Position numbers and translations under genes: made by a program
Assembly (NCBI RefSeq): GCF_934525195.1
Contig: NZ_CAKSZA010000004.1
Span: forward strand, 62,001 to 126,000
Direction of reading: 5' to 3'
Length of the DNA stretch: 64,000 nucleotides
Source of the DNA: an uncultured Eubacterium sp.
GTDB taxonomy: Bacteria > Bacillota > Clostridia > Oscillospirales > Acutalibacteraceae
Part shown: one piece after another, positions 1 to 8,285 of the stretch
Layout of the letters: each line of letters starts with the position of its first letter
Numbering within the stretch: the stretch's first letter is position 1
Notes under the pieces: generated by a model
What the model was told of the DNA's origin: nothing
What the model saw: the letters and a program-made list of their open reading frames with translations, nothing else
The model's database searches: none

Positions 1-30
1 GCCTACTTTTATTTTTTTAGAAGTTCTCAT
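1..30 (-). CDS. ispG: Probable IspG (4-hydroxy-3-methylbut-2-enyl-diphosphate synthase), first 10 codons only
   Basis: Only the N-terminus is inside the window: ATG at 30 reading MRTSKKIKVG and running off the left edge. A GGAG Shine-Dalgarno lies 8 bases upstream and the rseP stop is 18 bases upstream. The xxKxIKVG start resembles the N-terminus of IspG (GcpE), an iron-sulfur enzyme of the MEP isoprenoid pathway that commonly follows dxr-rseP in Firmicutes. The identity is an inference from ten residues plus gene order. Sequence left of the window would decide it. Confidence 0.6.
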   Translation of the reverse strand, partial: MRTSKKIKVG

Positions 31-48
31 AATCATCACTCCGTGAAG

Positions 49-1080
49 TTAAAACAATTTTGTTATGTCAGAAAAAGTGACAAGGCACATCAGTCCAAGC
101 AAAACTGCAAGACCGACTGCGTTTATCATCCACTCAAATTTTTGCGGAAGCTTTTTCTTGAATATTCCCTCATAAAGAAGGATGAACAATCTCCATCCGT
201 CAAGTGCCGGGAACGGAAACAGATTGAAAAGTCCGATATTTATCGTGAGCAAAGCCATAATCCTGAATGTTGAGGTCAGGCTCATTTTTACAGCACCCGA
301 CACAACAGACACAGCACCGACAGGTCCGCTCATATCAGAAAGGCCGTATTTCCCTGTAATCAAATCGTGGAGGGATAGGAAAATCATTCTGCAAAACGAC
401 ATAAACTGCCTGCCCGTTTCCCTCAAAACATTCGGCACGGTTTTTTCAACACCGTAGAGGTAAAAATCCATATCGATATAATTTTTACCGTCAATTTTCT
501 GTGTGTTGAATTTTACATTGACGGTTTTTGCTTTGCCGTCACGCTTAATCAAAAACTCAACCTCGCCGTCAGCACTTCTTGAAAAGCCTGTGGTGATGTC
601 GGTTGTTGTGTAAACACGCATACCGTCAATGGCTAAAATTCTGTCATTCTGCTGTAAATAAGCATTTGACACAGCGTTTTTGTCAAAATCGGCAACAACT
701 GGAGTGCCTACAAGTTCCTGCGAACACACCATACCGAGAATGATAAGCACGCCCAAAATCAAATTCATCACAGCGCCTGCGACTACAACGAACACACGCT
801 GAATCACCTTTTTATTGGCAAAAGAATTTTCGTCGTCGCTCTCGCTGTCCTCGCCCTCCATGGCACAATAGCCGCCAAAGAGAATCAGGCGGAGGGTGAA
901 TTTGGTGTCGCCTTTTTGAAATTGAAAAAGTTTCGGTCCCATACCGATTGAAAATTCATTAACCTTGACCTTCATCAGTTTGGCAGCGAAGAAATGCCCT
1001 CCCTCGTGCACCAAAATGATGAGTTCAAAGAAAAGAATTGCTATCAATATAGGATAAACAGTTTGCCAAATGTGTGACAT
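49..1080 (-). CDS. rseP: Site-2 intramembrane metalloprotease, RseP/RasP family
   Basis: A 343-residue M50 protease that cuts membrane-embedded substrates such as anti-sigma factors or signal-peptide remnants. The zinc motif HEGGH (HExxH) lies at residues 25-29 in the first membrane helix. A PDZ-like domain follows at about 115-195, and the second catalytic motif, LDG, is at about 293-295 in a C-terminal helix. The usual LDGG/LDGK is LDGW here; the metal-binding Asp is kept. The start is taken at the ATG at 1080, whose A is also the last base of the dxr stop (TAATG coupling), rather than four codons upstream. It is the last complete gene of the pyrH-to-rseP operon. Confidence 0.93.
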   Translation of the reverse strand: MSHIWQTVYPILIAILFFELIILVHEGGHFFAAKLMKVKVNEFSIGMGPKLFQFQKGDTKFTLRLILFGGYCAMEGEDSESDDENSFANKKVIQRVFVVVAGAVMNLILGVLIILGMVCSQELVGTPVVADFDKNAVSNAYLQQNDRILAIDGMRVYTTTDITTGFSRSADGEVEFLIKRDGKAKTVNVKFNTQKIDGKNYIDMDFYLYGVEKTVPNVLRETGRQFMSFCRMIFLSLHDLITGKYGLSDMSGPVGAVSVVSGAVKMSLTSTFRIMALLTINIGLFNLFPFPALDGWRLFILLYEGIFKKKLPQKFEWMINAVGLAVLLGLMCLVTFSDITKLF

Positions 1081-2228
1081 TACTTCACGCACTCCAATAC
1101 ATAATCTCTTGCCTTGCGGTCGGCTTCAAGCACATCCTCCAAAGTAAAATCGGATTTGCTGTCTGCCTTGAGCATAGCCTCGTTATTAAGATATGCAATA
1201 TCGGTAAATTTAATTTTACCGTTTAAGAAAAGCTTTACGCTTTCCTCGTTTGCACCGTTTGCTGCGGCAGGATGAAGTCCGCCTTTTTCGATTGCGTCCT
1301 TGCAAACATTAATGCACTTGAAAGTGTCGTAATCGGGCTCAAAGAATGTGAGTTTGCCATAATCCGCAAGCGAAAGTTCGCCGACAGGGCTTTCCACTCT
1401 TTCAGGATATGTGAGTGCGTACTGAATAGGAATACGCATATCAGGCACGCCGAGTTGAGCAATCATTGAATTGTCTTGATACACAATGGCGGAATGAACC
1501 ACCGATTCTCTGTGAACGACAATTTCAATATCTTCATTCGGCATATCAAAAAGCCACTTAGCCTCGATAAATTCAAGACCCTTGTTCATCATTGTTGCAC
1601 TGTCGATGGTGATTTTTGCACCCATATCCCAATTTGGGTGTTTGAGTGCGTCGGCAGGAGTAACATTTTCAAGTTCTTTGAGAGTTTTACCGAAAAACGG
1701 TCCGCCCGACGCCGTGAGTATAATCTTTTTGATTGCTTTTTTATTCGGTGAACCTTGCATAGCCTGGAAAATCGCTGAATGTTCGCTGTCAACAGGAAGA
1801 ATTGAAACACCGTTTTCCTTTGCAAGATTAGTCACCAAATGACCGCCTGCAACAAGTGTTTCCTTGTTTGCAAGTGCAATGGTTTTCTTTGCCTTGATAG
1901 CCTCCAAAGTCGGTTGAAGTCCAACCATACCGACAACGGAATTAAGCACGGTATCAACACCGTCATATGTTGCACATTCAATAAGACCGTCCATACCGCA
2001 AACAACCTTTGTGTCGGTGTCTGCGATTTTTGATTTAAGCTCTTTTGCCGACTCCTCGTTCATCATACAAACAAGTTCAGGCTTAAACTCCCTGATTTGC
2101 TGTTCGATAACATCAACACGTGAGTTAGCTGTCAGGCATTTTATGTTATATCCCTGAAGTCTTGCAACATCAAGAGATTGAGTTCCGATTGAACCTGTCG
2201 AACCCAAAAGTGAAATATTTTTTGTCAT
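1080..2228 (-). CDS. dxr: 1-deoxy-D-xylulose-5-phosphate reductoisomerase
   Basis: Converts DXP to 2-C-methyl-D-erythritol 4-phosphate with NADPH, the committed step of the MEP isoprenoid pathway, in the cytoplasm. The 382-residue length is normal for the family. The N-terminus carries the NADPH-binding motif GSTGSIGTQSLDV. The metal/substrate motif DSEHSAIFQ is at about 147-155, and the ASGGPF and HPNWDMG motifs follow. The gene lies 23 bases after cdsA and is coupled to rseP by a one-base overlap. The isoprenoid product feeds the undecaprenyl carrier made by the nearby uppS, so the operon links precursor and carrier synthesis. Confidence 0.97.
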   Translation of the reverse strand: MTKNISLLGSTGSIGTQSLDVARLQGYNIKCLTANSRVDVIEQQIREFKPELVCMMNEESAKELKSKIADTDTKVVCGMDGLIECATYDGVDTVLNSVVGMVGLQPTLEAIKAKKTIALANKETLVAGGHLVTNLAKENGVSILPVDSEHSAIFQAMQGSPNKKAIKKIILTASGGPFFGKTLKELENVTPADALKHPNWDMGAKITIDSATMMNKGLEFIEAKWLFDMPNEDIEIVVHRESVVHSAIVYQDNSMIAQLGVPDMRIPIQYALTYPERVESPVGELSLADYGKLTFFEPDYDTFKCINVCKDAIEKGGLHPAAANGANEESVKLFLNGKIKFTDIAYLNNEAMLKADSKSDFTLEDVLEADRKARDYVLECVK

Positions 2229-2251
2229 ATCAATTCACCTGCTAAATTTGT

Positions 2252-3130
2252 TTATCTTATGGCATTGTTGAAAATCTCAACCACACAATATGTAAGCGGA
2301 ATTGAGAAAAGTGATGAATCAAATCTATCCATTACACCACCGTGACCCGGAAAGATTTTGCCAAAATCTTTTACATCAAAATTACGCTTAAGTACAGAAG
2401 CAGAAAGGTCGCCCATCATACTGAGGAATGCAATGAACGGTTCTGCAATAAGAAGCGTTGTAATCATATTTTTGCTGAGAGGAAAATATGCAAATTTGTT
2501 GAACAAAAGCATTGCAAACACGTTAAGTACAAATGATGTACAAATTCCGCAAAGCGCACCCTCTTTTGTCTTTTTAGGAGAAATGTGCGGTGCCATTTTG
2601 TGCTTACCGAATGCCATACCGCCAAGCTGTGCACCGGTATCTGTTCCGAGTGCGGCAATAAGACCGTAAAAAATAAGATAAACGCCAAGTTGTGATTTGT
2701 AATCATACATATCACGAAGCATAGCAAACATTGAAAAGCCGTAAGGAACGGCGATTGAAGCAACAACGCTGATTGCGACATCCTCAAACTTTGTGTGTTC
2801 ATAATCGAAAATCATCGCAAGAAAGAATGCAATGATAACCAAAACAATGAACGCAAGCGGCGGAATTGTTGAAATAAAGTTCCCCCATTTTACCTCGCTG
2901 ATCCAAGGACGCATAATGCTGTCGCTTGATGTGAAAGGAATGATTGCACCGACAACAGTGCCAAATGCAAGAATAAATTTGTTTGAAACCTTTGCACATT
3001 TCATAATTTCGTTTGATGCAACTGCGGAGAAAAACGCAATCACGATAATGAACAGCGGTGTGTATATTTGCCAAACAACAACTGCAAGAAGTGCCAAAAG
3101 CACGCCTGCTGTAATAAGTCTTTGTTTCAT
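2252..3130 (-). CDS. cdsA: Phosphatidate cytidylyltransferase
   Basis: An integral membrane enzyme that makes CDP-diacylglycerol from phosphatidate and CTP, the branch point for phospholipid synthesis. It has 292 residues and about eight hydrophobic segments. The C-terminal family signature is intact: SVLKRNFDVKDFGKIFPGHG followed by GVMDRFDS. The start codon lies 3 bases after the uppS stop, which implies translational coupling. No unusual features were seen. Confidence 0.96.
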   Translation of the reverse strand: MKQRLITAGVLLALLAVVVWQIYTPLFIIVIAFFSAVASNEIMKCAKVSNKFILAFGTVVGAIIPFTSSDSIMRPWISEVKWGNFISTIPPLAFIVLVIIAFFLAMIFDYEHTKFEDVAISVVASIAVPYGFSMFAMLRDMYDYKSQLGVYLIFYGLIAALGTDTGAQLGGMAFGKHKMAPHISPKKTKEGALCGICTSFVLNVFAMLLFNKFAYFPLSKNMITTLLIAEPFIAFLSMMGDLSASVLKRNFDVKDFGKIFPGHGGVMDRFDSSLFSIPLTYCVVEIFNNAIR

Positions 3131-3133
3131 TTT

Positions 3134-3862
3134 TTAACCTCCGAATCTGCGATTTCTGTTTTCAAAATCAGCAAGAGCATTGTATAAATCATTCACGGTG
3201 AAATCAGGCCATAAAACATCACTGTACCAAAATTCACTGTAAGCTGCCTGCCAAAGCAAAAAGTTTGACAATCTTTGCTCACCTGACGGGCGAATAATCA
3301 AATCGCAATCAGGTGCAGTATAAATATTATTGCTTATATCATCCTCGGTAATCTTTGTTTTACCCTCGGCGATAAGCTTGTTAACCGCACTGACAATTTC
3401 CTCTCTGCCGCCGTAATTGACAGCAATAATAATCTCGCAGCCGGTATTGTTTTTTGTTTCTTCCTCAGCCTCGTCCATAAGAACAAGGAGTTCATCGGAA
3501 ATGCCCTCTCTGACACCGATAAAACGAAGTCTGTTGTTTTCGGCAGCACCGACATCAGCTTTAGCCTCAAGGAGATACTGCTTGAACAGACGCATAATTG
3601 CATCCACTTCTTCCTTGGGTCTTTTCCAATTTTCTGTTGAAAATGCGTAAAAAGTGGCTGATTTTATACCGAGTCTGCCACATTCCTTTGATATTGTGCG
3701 GAATGTTTCGGCACCTTCCTTGTGACCTGCCGGGCGAGGAAGTCCACGCTTTTTTGCCCATCTTCCGTTGCCGTCCATAATGATGCCGATATGCTCGGGA
3801 AGAACATCAAAATGCGGTCTTTGGGAAGCAGTAATATTTTCTTTTTTTGAAAAAAGAGCCAT
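3134..3862 (-). CDS. uppS: Isoprenyl transferase (undecaprenyl diphosphate synthase)
   Basis: A cis-prenyltransferase that condenses isopentenyl diphosphate into the C55 lipid carrier for peptidoglycan and wall polymers. It has 242 residues. Motifs in order are HIGIIMDGNGRWAKKRG (catalytic Asp), RPAGHKEGAET, AFSTENWKRP, NYGGREEI, RPSGEQRLSNFLLWQAAYSE and FWYSDVLWPDF. It starts with MALFSKKEN after an AAGGAG site. A hairpin sits between it and frr upstream. The gene shares the operon with dxr, which supplies the isoprenoid precursor pathway. Confidence 0.96.
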   Translation of the reverse strand: MALFSKKENITASQRPHFDVLPEHIGIIMDGNGRWAKKRGLPRPAGHKEGAETFRTISKECGRLGIKSATFYAFSTENWKRPKEEVDAIMRLFKQYLLEAKADVGAAENNRLRFIGVREGISDELLVLMDEAEEETKNNTGCEIIIAVNYGGREEIVSAVNKLIAEGKTKITEDDISNNIYTAPDCDLIIRPSGEQRLSNFLLWQAAYSEFWYSDVLWPDFTVNDLYNALADFENRNRRFGG

Positions 3863-3890
3863 ATTTTTGTCTCCTTAAAAAAGTGTTATA

Positions 3891-3912
3891 GGGCGAAGCA
3901 AAAGCATCGCCC
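3891..3912 (-). terminator. Intercistronic hairpin between frr and uppS
   Basis: The stem GGGCGAtGC / GCtTCGCCC closes a TTTT loop with one T-T mismatch. It is followed after a short gap by a run of six T on the minus strand. It could be a partial terminator that lowers uppS-cdsA-dxr-rseP relative to pyrH-frr, or a processing hairpin. Confidence 0.45.
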
Positions 3913-3934
3913 ACAGATAATTATAATTACAAAA

Positions 3935-4489
3935 TTAGATAGAAAGGATTTCTTCCTCTTTCTTCTTTGTCATTTCTTCAACATTTTTGATGTACTTGTC
4001 AGTAAGATCCTGAAGCTTCTTTTCACCGTCTTTTTGTTCATCCTCGGTGATTTCGTTTGCTTTCTTAAGCTTCTTTACATCGTCCATTGAATCACGGCGA
4101 ACATTACGGACAGCAACCTTTGCTTCCTCGCCACGCTTTGAAACATCCTTTACAAGAGTCTTTCTGTGCTCCTCTGTGAGCTGAGGAAAAGTAAGACGGA
4201 TAACCTTGCCGTCGTTTTGTGGATTGATTCCGATTTCGGCAACGTTGATTGCTTTTTCGATTTCTTTAAGCATTGAAGCGTCCCAAGGTTGAATCACAAG
4301 CATTCTTGGTTCGGGAACAGAAACAGCTGCCATTTGGTCAATCTTTGTCGGAGTGCCATAGTAGTCTACCATAACATTGTTGAGAACATTAGGGTTTGCT
4401 CTGCCTGCTCTGATTGTTGAAAAATCTCTGTCAAGAGAGTCAAGACATTTTTCCATTCTCTCTGTTGTTTTTGCAAAAATTGTATCCAT
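3935..4489 (-). CDS. frr: Ribosome recycling factor
   Basis: Splits the post-termination ribosome together with EF-G, in the cytoplasm. The 184-residue length is typical. The conserved three-helix-bundle segments are visible: FSTIRAGRANPNVL near residue 25, YYGTPTKIDQMAAVSVPEPR at 43-62, and the basic VRNVRRDSMDDVKKL helix at about 127-141. It is the second gene of the operon, about 30 bases after pyrH, the usual pyrH-frr pairing in bacteria. Confidence 0.98.
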   Translation of the reverse strand: MDTIFAKTTERMEKCLDSLDRDFSTIRAGRANPNVLNNVMVDYYGTPTKIDQMAAVSVPEPRMLVIQPWDASMLKEIEKAINVAEIGINPQNDGKVIRLTFPQLTEEHRKTLVKDVSKRGEEAKVAVRNVRRDSMDDVKKLKKANEITEDEQKDGEKKLQDLTDKYIKNVEEMTKKKEEEILSI

Positions 4490-4519
4490 TGTTAAATACC
4501 TCTCTTATGTGTATATAAA

Positions 4520-5233
4520 TTATTGATTGTTGCTGACTGTTGTGCCTATTTTCTCGCCTGATACGACACGCATAATGTTGTCAGGGTCATTAAGATTGAA
4601 AACAATAATAGGCATATCGTTGTCCTTGCAAAGCGAAAATGCGGTTGAATCCATAACCTTGAGATCACGAGTGATAACCTCTTGGAATGTTACATTGTCA
4701 AACTTAACCGCATCGTCAAACTTGTTAGGGTCTTTGTCGTAAACGCCGTCAACATTTGTTGCCTTGAGCAACGCATCGGCATTGATTTCAACGCTTCGAA
4801 GTGCAGCCGCCGTGTCTGTTGAGAAGAATGGCGAGCCTGTGCCACAACCAAAAATCACAATTCTGCCCTTTTCAAAGTGACGAATAGCTTTGTTGCGAAT
4901 ATACGGTTCTGCGATTTGACGCATTTCAATAGCTGTTTGAACTCTTACATCAGCGCCAAGTTGTTCGAGTGCATCGCAAAGAGCAAGTGAGTTCATTGCA
5001 GTTGCAAGCATACCGATATGGTCTGCTCTTGCACGATCCATATGCTCACTTGTTCTACCTCTCCAGAAGTTACCGCCGCCTACAACGATGCCGACTTCAA
5101 CTCCCTCGTCTGCTACTTTTTTTACTGCCTTGCAAATGCTCAATACAGTATCGTTATCAATACCTTTTCCTGCGGCGCCTGCAAGAACTTCACCGCTGAG
5201 TTTTAACAAAATTCTTTTATATGCTATACCCAT
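4520..5233 (-). CDS. pyrH: UMP kinase
   Basis: Phosphorylates UMP to UDP. It is a hexameric bacterial enzyme of the amino-acid-kinase fold, unrelated to eukaryotic UMP/CMP kinases. The 237 residues begin with YKRILLKLSGEVLAG, followed by GIVVGGGNFWRGR, the MDRARADHIGMLAT segment and IFGCGTGSPFFSTDTAA. It is the first gene of the operon. A candidate promoter lies just upstream and a GGAGG Shine-Dalgarno sits nine bases before the ATG. The rpsB-tsf genes that often precede pyrH are absent. Confidence 0.98.
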   Translation of the reverse strand: MGIAYKRILLKLSGEVLAGAAGKGIDNDTVLSICKAVKKVADEGVEVGIVVGGGNFWRGRTSEHMDRARADHIGMLATAMNSLALCDALEQLGADVRVQTAIEMRQIAEPYIRNKAIRHFEKGRIVIFGCGTGSPFFSTDTAAALRSVEINADALLKATNVDGVYDKDPNKFDDAVKFDNVTFQEVITRDLKVMDSTAFSLCKDNDMPIIVFNLNDPDNIMRVVSGEKIGTTVSNNQ

Positions 5234-5266
5234 ATAAAAATCCTCCGTTGTGATATTTTCTTATAT

Positions 5267-5295
5267 ATAATAATATAAATTACTCTTAAAGTAAA
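5267..5295 (-). promoter_or_regulatory. Candidate sigma-A promoter of the pyrH operon
   Basis: A -35-like TTTACT and a -10-like TATTAT are separated by 17 bases, about 35 bases before the pyrH start. Both hexamers deviate from consensus in an AT-rich region, so this is a moderate call. Confidence 0.45.
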
Positions 5296-5331
5296 GGAAA
5301 TAAACAAAATTTAATAATTACAAATCTGTAA

Positions 5332-5401
5332 CAACAAAAAGAAGCCACACGAAATGCACCTTACACCGTTAGATTTGCAATGTGCCGCCGTTGTGGCTTC
5401 T
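5332..5401 (-). terminator. Terminator after the secreted repeat protein gene
   Basis: The perfect 10-base arms AGAAGCCACA / TGTGGCTTCT enclose about 42 bases and are followed by TTTTGTTG on the minus strand. The stem starts 5 bases after the stop codon of the large repeat protein. The long loop is unusual for a simple terminator. Confidence 0.75.
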
Positions 5402-5406
5402 GTTAC

Positions 5407-8148
5407 TTATTTACTTGTTGAATTCTCAGGTTTTGATTCTTGCTCAGCTTTATATTTTGAATATTTCTTGCTCAAGCTATAAATTGTAGCATAGTCCTTA
5501 GCGTTAATGAAACCATCTTTATTTACATCCAGATAAGACGAATAATCAACAGCAGTTCTGTTTTCGGACGGTCTATTATAATATCCTATATCCCACATAT
5601 TATAAAGTTCTAAACCTGTATGAGTTTCAAACGTCTGACAATACTTGCATTTATAAACAATGCTGAACGGCTCAACCTTTATGTTATCACCAATCGCTGT
5701 GCCGACCGGTTCTTCATAAATTGTCACAACTTCAAATTTATGACCAAGGGCACGGCCTTGAGTGTTGCCTGTTGTTTTGTCGCATAATTTGCAAGTGTCA
5801 ATATACAACTCACCTGTAAGGCAAGTTCCGTTTGTGATAACCCTATGATCATAATATCCTTCTACCCATTCTTTATGAACAAGGGTAGTGTTTTCTTTAT
5901 AAGAACAACGGGTGCAAATCGGGGTTGAATAAACGTGTCCCGGCTTATCTTCAATAGGCACCTCTTCGTTTTTAAAGTCGTGACCTAAAGCGTCAATAGT
6001 GAAATCATATTCTTCTTTACATTTTGCACACGTTGCATGACCCGAACCTGCTTCTTCACAAGTTGCTTCCTTGTATATTTTTTTAGTACCGGGTGTCGGA
6101 TAATGCCCTTTAGCTGCTATCGGTTCTTCTTTTTGACCGGAACAACGAGAGCAAATATAAGTTTTTGAACCGGCTTGTGTACAAGTGGCAGGAACTGTCA
6201 AATCAGGCTTTAGAACATATGAATGTCCGAGTTTCTGCTTAACGTCATCTTTCTTTGTGGCACCGCAAACGGTACATTTGTAGTTTGTATGACCGTCAGA
6301 AGTACAAGTTGGCGGAATTGTTTGGGTTGCTTCCCAACTATGTCCGCCTTTTGACGGAAGAATTACATTTCTTGTTTCGCCACAAATATCGCACTTATCG
6401 CGCTTGTAACCATCTATTTCACAAGATGGTTCACGAGATAAAATCGTTGTATATTGACCCTCAACCCAAGCTGTATGCTTTGTTTCAACGGTGGTTTCGC
6501 CACACACGGTACATTTATATGTCGAATAAATATGTCCGTCTGTTTCGGTTTTATCCTCAACCTTTACAGGATTTTCGGTATCTAACGTATGTCCTGTTTT
6601 TTCAATAGTTTCAGTTACATCCTTGTCACAAACAGAGCAATGTCCTGTTTTTGAGCCTTCTTCAACACAGTTTGGCTCTTTTGTAACAGTCCACTTTTCA
6701 ACCTTATGACCTGCTTTTTGAACATAATTTATTTGAACAACGCCACATCCGTCAACCGTACAAGTGTAGGTTTCCACACCCCGAAGAGTACAGGTGGCAG
6801 TATTGGTATAGGTGTACTTTCCATCCACCCAAATATATTTTTTGATTGTGCCACTGTCCGCTGCCTCAACATGAGTGAGTTTTACATCCTCAGAATTACA
6901 GATTTTGCACTTTTCATACTGACGAATATGACCGTCAACAGCAGTGTCATCTCTTGTTGAAATTATCTCAAAATCATGACCCGTTGCAGGAATAACGACA
7001 TCAGAATCGATAACTGTGTTACAATCTTCGCAGAATACATCCTGCAATCCGTCCTCTGTGCAAGAAACCTTTTTTTTAACATTAACGTGTGTATGTTCGT
7101 GTTTACAGGTATCAAGCGATTCAAACTGATAATTCTTTTTTTGAGCAAAAGTTTCGGCAGTTGAACCATTAAAACCACAAACCGTAAACTTTTGATCACC
7201 TTTAATTCCCGCATTATCAAAAGGATTGCCCACAGTATGGCTGCCGACCGAAAGAACTTCTGAAATCTCGCATTTTTTATTATAAATTTTTATTTTATTC
7301 AGAAAATAGCAATCCGCAAAAGCACGCGCTCCGATATATGCAACCTTTTCGGGAAATTTTACAAATTTAAAATTAGTGTTATAGAACGACCATTCGCTGA
7401 CTTTTTCTATAAACGTTTCTATTTTTTTACCATTCTCGTCATTACCATAATTCTTAGCCGGATTTAGCCAATTAATCGTTGATAAGCTTTTGCAATTATA
7501 AAATGCCAAAAGTCCGGTTTCTTTCAATCCGCTTCCAAATGTAACTTCTTTAAGTCCTGTACAACCAATAAACGCACCTCTGCCCATTTTCTTCAACGAA
7601 TCGGGCAAAACAACAGATTTAAGCGAAGTACAATCACGGAATGCAGCAATTCCGATTTCCTCCAAACCCTCAGGAAGATTAATTGTGGTCAGGCTTGTAC
7701 AGCCACGAAACGCACCATACGAGAATGTACTTGTACCTGTACCCTCACCAACACCTGAACCTGTAACGCTCAAAGGGTTTGAACGAATACTTTTTATGGT
7801 TGAAGGAAGAACAACAGTGGTTAGATTTGTACAATTATAAAACGCATAATCGCCAATACCGGTTACTCCCTCTTCAACAACAACCTTTTTGATCAGTTCT
7901 TTTTGTTTTATCCAAGGCGGTTGCTTTGACAGTTCATTAAAGTCATGCATATCACCACTGCCCGAAATAGTAAGAAGACCTGTATCAGTATCCAAAGTAT
8001 ATACTAGTTTTGGACCAGGTTGTTTTTGAATTGGATTTAAACTTGGCGGCAACTCAATAGCGTCAACCGACACAACCGAAAAGAATGTTGTAAAACAAAG
8101 TACAACACTGAGTATCAGCGACAATATCCTCTTTCCAATTTTTTTCAT
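5407..8148 (-). CDS. Large secreted protein: BspA-type leucine-rich repeats, Cys-rich repeats and a dockerin-like C-terminus
   Basis: A 913-residue exported protein of unknown role, probably cell-surface or extracellular. Its signal peptide is KKIGKR followed by a hydrophobic core ending near VSVDA. Residues from about 45 to 310 are BspA/LRR_5-type repeats (units such as AFRGCTSLTTINLPEGLEEI). From about 345 to 820 there are roughly nine imperfect repeats of about 50 residues, each with C-x4-G, a CxxC pair and a GH dipeptide, resembling zinc-ribbon-like repeats of gut Firmicutes surface proteins. Near the C-terminus DVNKDGFINAKD matches a type I dockerin calcium loop, but only one loop is present. 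The ATG at 8148 has AGGTGA five bases upstream; the GTG three codons earlier lies inside that site. It is monocistronic. Ligand binding is inferred, not shown. Confidence 0.85.
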   Translation of the reverse strand: MKKIGKRILSLILSVVLCFTTFFSVVSVDAIELPPSLNPIQKQPGPKLVYTLDTDTGLLTISGSGDMHDFNELSKQPPWIKQKELIKKVVVEEGVTGIGDYAFYNCTNLTTVVLPSTIKSIRSNPLSVTGSGVGEGTGTSTFSYGAFRGCTSLTTINLPEGLEEIGIAAFRDCTSLKSVVLPDSLKKMGRGAFIGCTGLKEVTFGSGLKETGLLAFYNCKSLSTINWLNPAKNYGNDENGKKIETFIEKVSEWSFYNTNFKFVKFPEKVAYIGARAFADCYFLNKIKIYNKKCEISEVLSVGSHTVGNPFDNAGIKGDQKFTVCGFNGSTAETFAQKKNYQFESLDTCKHEHTHVNVKKKVSCTEDGLQDVFCEDCNTVIDSDVVIPATGHDFEIISTRDDTAVDGHIRQYEKCKICNSEDVKLTHVEAADSGTIKKYIWVDGKYTYTNTATCTLRGVETYTCTVDGCGVVQINYVQKAGHKVEKWTVTKEPNCVEEGSKTGHCSVCDKDVTETIEKTGHTLDTENPVKVEDKTETDGHIYSTYKCTVCGETTVETKHTAWVEGQYTTILSREPSCEIDGYKRDKCDICGETRNVILPSKGGHSWEATQTIPPTCTSDGHTNYKCTVCGATKKDDVKQKLGHSYVLKPDLTVPATCTQAGSKTYICSRCSGQKEEPIAAKGHYPTPGTKKIYKEATCEEAGSGHATCAKCKEEYDFTIDALGHDFKNEEVPIEDKPGHVYSTPICTRCSYKENTTLVHKEWVEGYYDHRVITNGTCLTGELYIDTCKLCDKTTGNTQGRALGHKFEVVTIYEEPVGTAIGDNIKVEPFSIVYKCKYCQTFETHTGLELYNMWDIGYYNRPSENRTAVDYSSYLDVNKDGFINAKDYATIYSLSKKYSKYKAEQESKPENSTSK

Positions 8149-8228
8149 ATAAATCACCTATCTTTATACAAACTTATACACATTTATTCTATCATAAAAT
8201 TTTGCTGTTTTATAGGGACAATATTCAA

Positions 8229-8260
8229 CAAAAAAAAGCTATCCGCTTTGTGCAGATAGC
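8229..8260 (-). terminator. Terminator after mltG
   Basis: The hairpin GCTATCtGC / GCgGATAGC with an ACAAA loop is followed by eight T on the minus strand, about 25 bases after the mltG stop codon. Confidence 0.85.
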
Positions 8261-8285
8261 CAAAATTGTATAGCGTTATTTTGTA

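Noticed and set aside
6255..6608. A 117-codon plus-strand frame
   Set aside because: Antisense to the Cys-repeat region of the secreted protein; its length follows from the biased codons of the repeats.
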